In this document: one piece after another, positions 42,763 through 54,533 of the stretch | Numbering within the stretch: the stretch's first letter is position 1 | Layout: every line of letters starts with the position of its first letter | DNA from: Bimuria novae-zelandiae CBS 107.79 | Taxonomy: Eukaryota; Ascomycota; Dothideomycetes; Pleosporales; Didymosphaeriaceae | DNA length: 64,000 nucleotides | Direction: 5' to 3' | Assembly: GCA_010015655.1 (NCBI GenBank) | Contig: ML976671.1 | Coordinates: forward strand, 283,126 to 347,125 | Program-made: the position numbers and the translations under genes | Notes under the pieces: model-generated | The model's database searches: none | Seen by the model: only the letters and a program-made list of their open reading frames with translations | Told to the model about the DNA's origin: nothing

Positions 42763-43381
42763 AGGCTTGGCTTTGGGTTCTATGACGGCAAGCGACGGCG
42801 TTTTGCATGAGCGATATTGCTATTCGGCATTTGCATAGGCGCGGTGTCCTTCTTCTGGGATTGTCTTGACGATAACGATTTTCGAACGCTCATTATACTT
42901 TAACGACTTTGCATGTCCTCTGCGGCGCGACGGGTTACGTGTATTTTTGGAGGCAGGTCTGGTACGGCGATTGCCTACACTGAATCACATCAAATCTATC
43001 CGGGCTAGTGCCACGTAATGCAGCTGTGAGGTCATTGCAAGCGAGCGCGGATTAGCGATTATGACTGGGTGCTACTGTCGGGCGTCGTAAAGAATTTGTG
43101 CAGTTGCGCATAAACGCGTGTTTTACTAGTGGCTGAGAGTGGCTGTGGTCTTATGTCACAGTCGAGGTGGGCGGAAGCCAGGGAAACCTACATACCCACC
43201 CGTTCCCACGCACTGCACGACACACACACACTCCTCTAGCAATCGCCATCGCGCCAAACTTCCTCCCTCTATCGCCTTCTCGACGTCGCACCCTACATTC
43301 ACTGCGCAATTCGAGTCCACATCCGCGACATTGCCAGAGCGCCTGGAGTTTGAGCGTGTGCAGTAGCATTGGGCAGCAACC
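42763..43381. other. Intergenic, myosin promoter
   Basis: About 620 bases between the kinase stop and the myosin start. A C/A-rich tract with CACACACAC near 43220 precedes the myosin ATG. Confidence 0.5.
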
Positions 43382-46300
43382 ATGCCGGTGGGACCGCCCC
43401 TGAGATTATCAACGAAGAGGAATATAGGCGCTGACCAAGTGCGTACAGGCTGTGAGCAGGCGCGCCGGGCGCAAGAAGGATGCTGCCGCCGCTGGTGGGG
43501 CCCCAAAGGCCGGTTTTGCGAAGAAAGCTGTCTTCGAGAGCACTAAGAAGAAGGAGGTTGGTGTGTCGGATCTCACGCTCCTCAGCAAGATATCAAATGA
43601 AGCCATCAACGAGAACTTGAAGAAGCGGTTCGAGAACAGGGAGATATACGTACGTGCGGACCTCCGCGGCAGGCACACGCCCCATCGAACCACCGACTCG
43701 ACCAAGGGCAAGCGCTGATATGGTGGCAGACATACATTGGACATGTGTTAGTGTCGGTGAATCCATTCCGCGACCGTACGTCCCCCAATCGATTCCCTGC
43801 GGAGGGAGCTGACGTTGGGTAGTGGGCATATACACAGATCAGGTTCTCGATACCTACAAAGGCAAGAACCGACTGGAGGTAGGTTTCAGGGTACTGATTG
43901 TATTGCGATCGTAAATCTGACAGTCATAGGTCCCTCCGCACGTTTTCGCCATCGCCGAATCTGCATACTACAACATGAAAGCGTACAAGGAGAACCAGTG
44001 CGTTATTATCTCTGGCGAGTCTGGTGCTGGCAAGACCGAGGCTGCGAAACGGATAATGCAATACATTGCCAATGTGTCGGGCGGCAACAATACTTCGATT
44101 CAGCATGTGAAGGATACAGTGCTGGCCACGAACCCTTTGCTTGAATCGTTCGGAAATGCGAAGACCCTGAGGAACAATAATTCGTCGCGATTCGGAAAGT
44201 ACTTGGAGATACAGTTCAATGCCCAGGGCGAGCCCATCGGGGCTCACATCAACAACTACCTATTGGAGAAGACAAGAGTGGTGGGACAGATCACGAACGA
44301 GCGAAATTTCCACATTTTCTATCAGTTTGCAAAGGCCGCGGCATCGAACCATAGGGGTAAGTGTTCCTGAATAGCATCTCAACACCCTGCTGACGCAAAC
44401 AGAGTTGTTTGGTATCCAGCAACCGCAGCAGTACCTGTACACAAGCCGCTCGAAATGCTACGACGTCCAAGGCATTGATGACCACGCCGAATTCAAAGAC
44501 ACGCTGAACGCGATGAATGTCATTGGTCTATCTCAGGATGAGCAGGACAGCATATTTAGGATGCTCTCAGCTATATTATGGTTAGGGAATGTGACTTTCC
44601 GAGAAGACGACAAAGGCGAGACAGTAATCGTCGACCAATCTGTTGTCGATTTTGTCGCCTATCTGCTGGAGGTGGAATCGGCGCATGTGAACAAAGCCCT
44701 CACCACACGTGTCGTGGAGACCAGTCGAGGCGGACGACGAGGCTCAGTCTACGACGTTCCGCTGAACCCCGCCCAAGCTGGAGCTGTGCGAGACGCACTG
44801 TCCAAGGCCATCTACTTCAATTTGTTCGATTGGATTGTTGAACGTGTGAACGTCTCGCTACAAGCCCGAGACACGGTTGCTTACTCCATTGGTATTCTGG
44901 ATATCTACGGATTCGAAATTTTCGAACGCAATAGTTTCGAGCAACTGTGCATCAACTACGTCAACGAGAAGCTCCAACAGATCTTTATTCAGTTGACCCT
45001 ACGGGCAGAGCAAGAAGAGTACGAGCGAGAACAGATCAAGTGGACCCCGATCAAATACTTTGACAACAAGGTCGTATGCGAATTGATCGAAGAAAGGCGG
45101 CCTCCGGGTGTTTTCGCTAACTTAAACGACGCCTGTGCAACGGCGAGCGCAGATCCTGCCGCTGCTGACCAGACATTTGCCCAGAGATTGAACTCTCTCT
45201 CCTCCAACCCGAACTTTCAGCCACGACAGGGCCAATTCGTCATCAAGCACTACGCCGGTGACGTGTCTTACGCTATCGATGGCATGACGGACAAGAACAA
45301 GGATCAATTGCTCAAGGATCTTCTCATTCTTATGGGCAACAGCTCTAACAGCTTTGTTCATACTCTTTTCCCGGATCAAATCGATACCGACAACAAGAGA
45401 CGTCCTCCGACCGCCGGTGATAAGATCAAGGTGTCTGCGAACGCGCTCGTTGACACGCTTATGAAGGCCCAACCTTCGTACATCCGAACCATCAAACCCA
45501 ACGAGAATAAGTCACCTACTGAGTACAACGAGCCCAATGTACTACATCAGATCAAATACCTTGGTTTGCAAGAAAATGTTCGCATTCGACGTGCTGGTTT
45601 CGCATCCCGTCAGACTTTCGAGAAATTTGTGGAGCGCTTCTTCCTTTTGTCTCCAAAGACTGGTTACGCTGGAGAGTACACCTGGAGTGGAACATATGAG
45701 AGCGGTGCGAAGCAGATCCTCAAAGACACGAACATCCCGGCCGAGGAATTCCAGATGGGTACCACGAAGGTTTTCATTAAAACCCCCGAAACACTTTTCG
45801 CCCTTGAGACAATGCGAGACCGCTATTGGCACAACATGGCTATCAGGATCCAGCGCGCATGGAGAAACTACCTACGGTACCGTACCGAATGTGCGATACG
45901 GATACAACGATTCTGGAGGCGCATTAATGGCGGCTTCGAATTCATTGAGCTCCGTGATCAAGGTCACAAGATCCTACAAGGTCGAAAAGAGCGAAGGAGA
46001 TACAGTTTGGTCGGCTACCGTAGGTTTATGGGCGACTACCTCGGTATCGGAAACAAGGGCGGCCCAGGGGAAGTGGTTGCGAACGCGATCGGCATCTCCA
46101 ACCAAGAGGTTCTCTTCTCATGCCGCGCCGAAGTGCTCGTTTCGAAGCTTGGCCGCTCTAGCAAGCCCGAGGCTCGAACACTCGTCTTGACTAAGTCCAA
46201 CGTGTACCTCGTCAAGCAAGTGCTGGTAAACCGGCAGGTCCAAATACAAGCTGAGAGAACGATATCAGTCGGCGCCATCAAGTATGTCAGCTGTACTACA

Positions 46301-47435
46301 TTGAAAGACGACTGGTTCTCCATCGGAGTTGGTTCACCACAGGAGCCTGATCCTCTGGTGAACTGCATCTTCAAAACCGAATTCTTCACCCACCTGACCA
46401 ACGTACTTCGTGGGTCGCTAAACCTGAAAATCGGAGAGACGTGAGTTGGCTTACCTCGCTTTTTGTAATCGCACTGACATTGGTAGGATCGAATTTAACA
46501 AGAAGCCCGGAAAGCCAGCTCAAGTCAAGGCAGTCAAAGACCCTGCTGTACCACGAGACGACCTGTACAAGAGTGGCACGATACATACAGCTGCCGGAGA
46601 ACCGCCAAACTCACAATCAAAACCGACACCAAAAGGCAAGCAAATTGCAGCGAAGCCTATCACCAAAGGCAAGCTCCTACGACCTGGAGGGCCGGGCGGA
46701 GGCCCTTCGAAACTTGCTAGCCGCCCCGCACAACCCAGGCCTACGCCTACACCTGCCGCAGCGCCGGTCGCGACGCCCGCTGCTGCCCAACCAAGACCAG
46801 TACCACAGCCAGTGGCAGCATTATCGAATGGTACCAGCCACGCCCGCAATACTTCAACATCCTCAAACAGAACCCCACCTCCGCCTCCGCCGCCACCCGC
46901 AGCACCGCTTGCGCCCAAAGAACCTACCTACAAGGCGATATACGATTTCCAAGGCCAGTCCGACGGGGAGCTCAGCCTCACGAAGAATGAAATCATCTTG
47001 ATTACCCAGAAAGAGGGTAACGGTACGACTTCTAACTCCCGCTGGAGACGGAATGCTAACATTCTCGTAGGCTGGTGGCTTGCAAGCAGATTAGACAAAT
47101 CAGCCTCAGGTTGGGCTCCCTCTGCATACTTGGAGGAAGTCATCAACAAGCCCGTGCCTCCACCGGCACCGCCTGCACCTCCGGCTCGCCCCGGGGCTAA
47201 CGGTGTTCGTGGCAAACCGGCACCGCCTGCACCGCCTGTCAAACGTCCCGTTGCAAAGAAGCCTGCCCCGCCTGGTGCGGCGAGGGACAGCGGGTACTCT
47301 GGGAGCGGTGCGAGCAGCTCTGACGTCGGGGCGAGGGATAGTGGGGGAAGCATTGCGGGTGGATTAGCGGAGGCACTGCGACAGAGGCAGGCCGCCATGC
47401 AAGGGCGGAAGGCGGCGGATGAGGACGAGTGGTGA
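43382..47435 (+). CDS. MYO1: Class I myosin, MyoA/Myo1 type
   Basis: Eight exons (43382-43387, 43449-43649, 43730-43775, 43823-43878, 43930-44356, 44403-46440, 46487-47022, 47071-47435) give 1224 residues. The first exon is only ATG CCG; without it no Met opens the conserved frame. Motor: P-loop [13 protein letters not shown] from about 132, switch [11 protein letters not shown], switch [21 protein letters not shown]-site serine in [10 protein letters not shown] (PAK-type phosphorylation), and converter TRTIKPNE-type IRTIKPNE. Two IQ motifs ([26 protein letters not shown]) are followed by the TH1 lipid-binding tail, a Pro/Ala-rich region, an SH3 domain ([24 protein letters not shown]) and an acidic Arp2/3-activating end (ADEDEW). 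Acts in actin patches, endocytosis and polar growth. Confidence 0.95.
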
Positions 47436-47772
47436 AGATGCGAAGCATTTGTGAAGAGACGGGTGGGAAGCGCTGATGTTTTGTACAGTTGAGGTGTGGT
47501 CAGGGTGATGTTCTGTAGCGTATGATGGTAGAGACAATCGACGATTGAAATCATGTTCATATTGCTGCAGGGGGATCATGGTCATGTTGTTTGGTGCTAT
47601 ATACCAATGGATTTCCGAATTACCATACAGAGATCACACCGCAGACCAGTATCTTCATGCACATAGCGCCACATTACATTGTGATCATGACCTATCTAGA
47701 TATTCGTTCCACCTACTACAGTCGCTTTTATATGCAAAGCTGAAAATGAGAAACATCCTTGCAAACCTTACG
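47436..47772. other. Intergenic, nothing recognised
   Basis: Convergent 3' region of myosin and of the broken orphan gene. Confidence 0.5.
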
Positions 47773-49150
47773 TTACGCTTCTAGCACAAAGGATGAAGCT
47801 TCAAGTCCATATATGCGATTCAACCTCCGACCATAACGGCGCGCCACACGGAAAGGTAGCTTGCCACCTGGATGCGGCTCGTGGGAATTGATGGCATTCT
47901 CCGCGCCCAATCTGGCATCTTTGGGCGCGAACCGCCACACCGAGCCGTACAGCTTCTCGGGCACGAAGGCGATGGCGGCCATGGCGTGCGTGAACTCGGT
48001 CCAGGGAATCTCGCCGGGCTACTGGATGTGTGTGGTCTGGTGGATGAGGGTTGAGAAGACCTTTTCTGAACGTTTCTTAACAGGGAAGAGAGGGGTGGTG
48101 CTGGTGGTGGATAGTGTGGGTTCGGGGTCGTGGGTTGCGATGATGGCGCTGCGCCTTTTGTTTTGATCTTCGTCTTGGGTTGGGTAGGCTTGAATGATTC
48201 GCCTATTTCGTGCGCACCGGGGACATGTGGGAGGGAAGGAGCTGGCGAGTCGTCTTTACTGTAGGATATTATTTGTAGTTACGGTTTTGTAGGCGCACCC
48301 AGTCAGGTGTTCGGATGAGTTGGTCCTTTCGTGGCAGATCTCCTTGGAGATTCTTGTGCGCTTCTCGAGACAGATGCTTCAGGAGGTGGGCATCGAAGCG
48401 CTCCCACAGCGCGTCGAGGGTTCGCTCGGATGACTGCATGGTAGCAGTGGCGGCTTTCGCCCTTTTCTTTTCTACGGGATAGGGCAAGTTGTCAGGAGCG
48501 CCCAGACTGCTCAGTCGGAGAAACCTTTCGTTTGCATGAGCCGGCCCTATGCACATTTTAAGCTCGTAGAGACGGTAGAGGACCTTTTCTCCCCACTTGA
48601 CGGCCTGTCCTTCGCGTTTCTGCAGCATGAGAGCGACGCCGGATTCAACGTGAGGAGCCATAAGGTATATTTGGCTGCGCAGCTCGTAGAATAGACTGAG
48701 GTCAGAGATAAATATCGCACACATTGGGGTGATATGTTTATTGTGGTTTTTGTTGGTTTGCAGGAGATAGTTTAGCTCTGCGACGATGGTCTGAGGTGGT
48801 ACGTCAGACTCCCCGTGACGCTCCAACATCAAATCTTGAAGAAGCCACAGGAAATCATCGGTCTTCTTTGGTTCGTGTCTGAGTTGAAGGGTGTTGCTCC
48901 AAATGAACAGATTACGCACCGGCGGCGAGGAAGCAAAGATGAACGCGATTTCCCGAGAAAGCCGTTCGATGCATCGACCCTCTATAATCAACTTGAGTCG
49001 GTCTAAAGAATCCCACAAATCATCTTCTTTATCCTTCCGTCCTGAAGCACACTGCTTGTGAAGTGCAATGGTTCGTTCAAGCTCGTTGTCAATAATGCGG
49101 AGAACACCGATGTGGTCGTAAGGTTCGAAGATGGCCCTGAGGCTAATAAG

Positions 49151-49929
49151 AAGTAATTATAGCTTTAAAAAAGTAAAGTAGCTAAGGCTTATAATGCTAT
49201 CTAATAGCTTAAAGCTAGACTACTTTAATAAGGACATATAAAGAAAGCTAGGGCTTAGGCAGCTTAGGCAAAAGAAAAGACTATAAAGACTACTAAGTAA
49301 TAATAGCTTAGTAGGCTTATAGGGCTTTGTGACGGTTCAGTATGGAAGCTTGTGCCACCCGCGTACGTGCGGCCCTTCCACGTGATCCACAGTATATAGC
49401 TCCATAGAGTAGCTTCTCAATCAAAACAACGATTGCCTCAACACTCTTTTCGACGTCACAGGCTTAAAGATAGCTATAAAGTTATATTAAATAATCTAAA
49501 AAGACTAAATAGCCTTATAAATAGCCTATAAAGAGACGCTAGTATATACAGCAAGCTATAGGTACTACTAAGACTATAGGGGTTATACTGTAGCTATAGT
49601 TGCGCAAAGGCTATATAATTAAAACACGAAGTAGATATCTATAATCTATGTAGCTAGAAGTATTTTTCAAGGCATAAAGAGCCCTCTACTAGAAATTCTC
49701 GTAATAATAGCTTTTATTAGTGGCTCTATGGCCTTAGGGAGCTGGTTAAGGTTTTAGTGTTAGGTGTGCATTGAGCGGACCTCGTTTTTAATAAGAAATA
49801 TGCCAAGGTTTTTTTTAACCTAACAGTGCTGCATTATAACCGCAATATCAAATATAAATTTATAAAATTTAAGGGCTCAAAGAGGAGATTCAGAGCTATT
49901 TTCTTATATATTTAACTTTTTTAAATAAG
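49151..49929. mobile_element. AT-rich insertion with AATAAG target duplication
   Basis: About 779 bases of TA-rich, stop-dense sequence inside the orphan pseudogene. The hexamer AATAAG flanks it (49145-49150 and 49924-49929; one copy belongs to the target). Taking out the insert plus one copy joins the two protein halves exactly in frame, which fixes the boundaries and shows the host was a reading frame when hit. The element is RIP-like degraded and cannot be classified. Confidence 0.65.
49328..49460. mobile_element. Nested solo LTR with 5-bp target duplication
   Basis: 133-bp unit of normal composition starting TGTGACGG and ending GACGTCACA, with 7-bp inverted ends (TGTGACG/CGTCACA). It is flanked by GGCTT on both sides (49323-49327 and 49461-49465). 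It contains a TATATA near 49395, as LTR promoters do. It lies inside the AT-rich insertion, so it arrived after that element had decayed. Confidence 0.75.
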
Positions 49930-50613
49930 TATCTTAAAGGGTTTGAATGTTGGGCTGTCAGACCGAAAAACCTTGGCATATGCCTCACTAAAAACGAGCT
50001 CCTCGTATATCGATTGCCCGATCATCGTGCACAGACCACAATTGTCTAAATCCTGGTAGGCGAATGCACAAGGATGGTTGCGACCCCGGGAGCTGAGGAA
50101 GAGCGGAATCGTGTTGGGTCGCAGGAGTTCCTCCAGGTTGGTATAAGGCAGCATATAAGCGTTTCTTTGTTGTTGTGTGTTGGTGGTCATAATGTCCCAA
50201 CGATACAATCGTAGATCGGGACAGCGGGATGGCGTGATGTCGTTTCCCCAAGCATCTTGCAGAATCTTCTTCCGTTGTTCTTGCGATTTGTTGCTCCATC
50301 GCTTTCGTATCAATTCTTCGTAACGGTCGAGAATGGGTTCAAGCAGTTCGCGATTCTTGTATATCGATTCTTTGTAGTCTCGCGCTTTCTGCATCGCAGC
50401 TTCGGGCGACATTGCGTTCAGACATTTTTGCATGAAGTCGTCCGTGCTCATACCGATATCATATGCGTTAGTGAATTCATATCCGGGTCCTCCTCGCCTT
50501 CCTCAGCGGTCTTTGATTGAAGAACTGTTCTGTGCCCCGGGCTGAGTTCCGCTTGGAGGAGCGTTTTGGTCTTGCGCCAGCATAGCGGCAAGCTGAGAGA
50601 GATCCATCTCCAT

Positions 50614-51240
50614 GCTCGCGAAGGGACCAGTATGTACTGCGTGGCTTGCGAAACTAGTTGTTGGCCGAGCCTGCACGTATTGTGCAACTTGGTGTATTGG
50701 CGGCGCAAGGTGACGCTGTAAATGACGTTGAAATTGTGAAATAAAGCTCGCGAAATAATGGCGAACACGAAAGTGTGAAATCAGGTATGACTGCCTGGAG
50801 AACGGACTGTGACAGGGTGTGGATGGCGGGGCGGGCACAACCGCCTCGAGAACGGCAGCATGGCAGCCTGGGGCTTACGCCGCGTACACGGGCATCAAGG
50901 CGGTCAAGATGGTACAGAACAGAATCCGACCCATTTACCCCATCCCTAACATGCGCGCCAGGCTGTCTTTCAGGAGCAAAATACGTACCTAGATTCAAGT
51001 CGTCAGTGATTGGTGCATTCCTTTATTGTTGGGACTATCACCCGTGGTATTGGGCGAAGATTTTACTCCTAATTTTGGGTCTGATGGATCTTCTGGGTCC
51101 ATGTGTGCCGTGATCGTGCGCGTTCCTTGGTCCTTTCCTACACATAAAGTACGCGGGCATGGACGCTACCCGCTTTGTACACTGTCTTACTCCACGATAC
51201 GCAATACACAAGACGGGCTCCACGTTCTATATCAGCAGCT
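50614..51240. other. Divergent interval between two pseudogenes
   Basis: No intact gene. The frame upstream of 50613 stays open to 50838 but looks non-conserved. Confidence 0.45.
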
Positions 51241-52135
51241 ATGGACATGCTCGCGGTCCTTGAGGGTATGGCACAGATCGGTTCATCCCCTGCAGTCTAT
51301 GCAGTCGTGGGCCGCTGGATGCGGTTGTTCGGTTACACAGCTGCACAAGCGGAAAGAGTAATCAAAGTACACTTTGAAGACCTCTCACGTGTCGTCATCT
51401 CGGACGAACAGTGGGCTCTTATGAGAAATACCGTCGAAGCCCAAGGTCATGACCAAGAAAACTACGCACATTGCCTAACGCGTTTCGCGACGATCTCTCC
51501 AGGGCGACAGCAACCAAGGACAGCGACTTCCACCGTAAAGAAGAAAAACAAAGCCCAAGAATATCTTGTCTATCTTGAAGGAAGCTTGACTGCAGCGGAG
51601 ATATAGGTTATCGCTGGACTGTCACGGCCACCGAGAGTCATGATGAACGATATGGGGGATATGAGCTCCGCAGTCGTAAACGCTGCTACAGTTTCTGCGC
51701 TCGAGGAGGCTCTAGCTCTTGACACGACTCTACCTTCAAACCTCGTTTTAGTTCCGATTACCAGGCCATGATATTTTGCCTCTTCCCCGCCAGAACGAAT
51801 ACCATGTGCCGTACTTCTTCTACGGTACCTTGGCCGAGCCAGAGAGACTGTGCAACTTACTGGATTTGGATTGCGAACCTACAATTGTGCTTGCGACCAT
51901 CTGGCGGGGGAAAACGAGGTTGTGGCGTCAATACTTTGCACTTGTCGATGGAACTGAAGCAGACAAGGTGGACGGGTGGATGTATATTATAAATAGTAGG
52001 AAACACGAAGACGAGCTCAGGAGGTATGAAAGTGGTAATTATGAGGTGGTACGGTGTGCGATTCACGCCGAGGGTGGCAAGAGCGTGCCTGGTTCGCCGT
52101 TTCGGTTCTGCGGCGAGGAAGGGGACCTTTCATGA
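51241..52135 (+). pseudogene. AIG2/gamma-glutamylcyclotransferase-like pseudogene
   Basis: ATG 51241 opens MDMLAVLEGMAQIGSS, a fungal AIG2-like N-terminus, and reads through AERVIKVHFEDLSRVVISDE and KAQEYLVYLEGSLTAAEI. An in-frame TAG (51604-51606) follows, but protein-like sequence continues in that frame (VIAGLSRPPRV, then ALEEALALDTTLPSN). It must then shift frame to reach PLPRQNEYHVPYFFYGTLAE, the glycine-tyrosine substrate loop of the GGCT fold, and LWRQYFALVDGTEAD, ending near GSPFRFCGEEGDLS. An intron ending at TTTTAG (about 51750) could repair the second break but not the TAG. CAG to TAG at CpA fits RIP-type damage. Function in the family is uncertain. Confidence 0.65.
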
Positions 52136-52408
52136 GGATAGCTATATATGAATGATAGAGTGGGGTATAAATTGATGTGGTGTGGAGAGCGTCTACTCAC
52201 TTCGTGGCGACAAACTTGCCACAGGTACGGCTATGTCCTGTAGGGTTCTTCAGCAGTATCATATCGCTTTGAAGTATACTACTTGTCTCACGGGTCATGA
52301 TGTAGGATTCGCGTTGCTCCTCAATGACCATGTAGCAACCTTCCGCGATAAAATGCATTGTACTTCAAAATTTTATGGTTTTATATGTGCAACAGCGACC
52401 ACTATGTC
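52136..52408. other. Spacer before 5S gene
   Basis: No feature supported. It would hold the 5S upstream element, but none is obvious. Confidence 0.4.
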
Positions 52409-52527
52409 ACATACGACCATAGCACGCTGAAAATTGGGCTTCCCGTCCGCTCAGCCTTACACAAGCAGCGTAGCGACGGATCAGTACTCGAGTGGGTGAC
52501 CATCGGGGAATCCCCGTTGTTGTATGT
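52409..52527 (+). rRNA. rrn5: 5S ribosomal RNA gene
   Basis: 119 bases match the fungal 5S layout. The 5' end ACATACGACCATAG pairs with the 3' end TTGTTGTATGT. The block GGGCTTCCCGTCCGCTCAGC and the internal promoter C-box region (AGTACTCGAGTGGGTGACCA), then GGAATCCCC, are all in place. A T5 terminator follows directly (TGTTTTTGC). Helix I differs little from the known fungal consensus, so the copy may be functional. 5S genes are dispersed in Pezizomycotina, which explains a single copy here. Confidence 0.88.
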
Positions 52528-54533
52528 TTTTGCCCGTGCTTGGTGTGGTAAATTTTTGCGAATGCGCGCGCTATGTGGGTCTTTAGGCCCTAGAGACAAC
52601 ACTACGCTAACCTCTAACCTATTTCCTATTTTTTACTCTATCTTTTGCAACGATTAGTTTATTAAGCAATAACTATGTAGCTACAGATTTGGTCCTGCTA
52701 CCTGTGGCCGGCAATCCTCGGTGACGTCTTACAGTACAAAACATAGGGGCGCACTTAACCCAAAATATTTATCTTCTGGACGTTAACATATCCTGGAAAG
52801 CTATAACGTCTCGCTCATTGATGTCTACTGTCATGATTTAGAACAAGACAAGGTAGGTACGGTCTATAGAGCGAGGACTAGTAGGTAGCATTGTGGGTTA
52901 CCTTAGGTTCGTTCATTAAATCGACGAATTCCCTCAGATTTAAATGCCAGAAATGGCCGATATACGCTGAGCACTGCAATATCAACTATAACCTGCGGCT
53001 GGTTAACACCATGATGGACATTGGGTATTTTAAGTGACTATAATAGATTCGATAAAGACCCTGTATACATGTATGGTTATAGAAGCACATTCGTCCATTG
53101 TTTAAAAGGCGATAGACCTAACAATCTAGAAGATGCTATCAGTCAAGTTTGCAATGCAACCTTGAATCCTCAACACATACACTGCGAGGGAAACATGGTG
53201 GCCCTGACGACAATGCTCCCGACGTTTTGGCAGGCAGTACCATTAGTTCTTTCATAAGCGCACGAAACCAAGTTATTTTCTTCGTTGATTGGCGATAGAG
53301 TTCTAGAGAAGAAAGCTGAGACACTTGATTTTTAATGTTGAGTGTTGACTCCCCTCTTCAGTGAACGCCACATTGCTGGTGACGCGCTAACCGCTTCGGG
53401 CGGCCACCGCAGATCTCGCACATGTACATACAGCGTAGGCGTCTCGTATCACCAATACGCGTATTCTTCTGCTCTTGCACATGTAGTTGGTCAGATGGAG
53501 TTGTAATTGGTGCGCCGGTCCTCGTACGTACCTACTTACTTTCGGGGAGACGGAGCCCCACCTACCAACCTTGAAGGTGGAAGCGACCTTGACTTCTCAC
53601 ATCGAATGACGCCCACAGCGATGGAGCAATCACAATCGCCACCCGGAGACAGGGCAACACGTGAGTCCAGCGACTTTACATACATACTCACATGCGCAGG
53701 TCACGCTATACTAGACCAACCCAGTCGTTCGGAATTTAGGCCCGGTACAACCGGAGTGCAGTCACGATTCGTGCCTCCAACAGCGCATCCCACAAAAGAT
53801 TATCCGACCACTTGAGGCTTGCAATATTGCGGTATCTGTACCGGCATTGCTCCCGGGTGTCTCGGGTCATTGTCGCCCGCCAATTCGAGGTGCATATTCG
53901 CAGTCACTGCTGGGATGTTCGTCTCAGCCAGCAGCGTATCTCGAGACCATGTCTATGCGCCATTCATTACGCAGAGCTGCCTTGCTGCAGCATCTCGCTG
54001 TATCGTATTGGATAGTAGAACCAGGACGGCCTTATTTTGAGGATCTGAAGTGTGCCGCACAGTCTATATCGAGCACGATACCGGAACGTCAGATTGCCCT
54101 ATCTCCCACATCAATGGCTGAAATAGACGCGATCTAGGCGGTCAAGGGCGGCTGAATGCTTGTGTTCTCGGCTCACTATCGATGACCCTAATATTAACGT
54201 TCTAGGCGATCTGCACTTTCCCGGCAGCTTCCTTTGGGCACAACGCTTCCTCGAGGGGTGCCCGGATGATCGAGCCTCCTCTCCACACCAGATCCCCACT
54301 TCTATCAGCTTTAGGCGGATTACAAAAGCCCCATATTTTTCCACCGATGGCCCGATGTTTGACAGAAACAGAAAACTACTAATATTGTTTCATGGACCTC
54401 TATATCGTGCAACATCATACGATCACTCGTTCTTCCTCTGTCCCGAACATCTTTCTAGGCGTGTCAAAGTTCGAACTTGAAACAAGCAGCCACCTCCTGG
54501 ATATCTAGCTGGATTATCATCCACTAGTTGACC
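52528..54533. other. 2-kb unresolved stretch, possibly decayed genes
   Basis: AT-leaning sequence with scattered 60-110-codon ORFs, for example 53507-53815 and a frame through 53821-54137. Some have protein-like composition, but none shows a domain and none joins by splicing. It could be one or more eroded genes. Nothing is called. Confidence 0.35.

Larger units (their letters stand above)
47773..50613 (-). pseudogene. Broken orphan-family gene with nested insertion
   Basis: Read on the minus strand, one protein can be followed from MEMDLSQLAAMLAQDQ (50613), past an in-frame TGA at 50505-50503, through MSTDDFMQKCLNAM. At about 49930 it enters the insertion and resumes at 49150 in the same frame (FKILI, then SLRAIFEPYDH). 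A stop at about 48268 and a frame change follow, then a TAG at 48021-48019. Finally the conserved C-terminus appears: GEIPWTEFTHAMAAIAF, EKLYGSVWRF, HEPHPGGKLPFRVARRYGRR. This C-terminus matches a small family I associate with Pleosporales; its function is unknown to me. Two or more stops, a frameshift and an insertion mean it cannot make a full protein. Confidence 0.72.
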
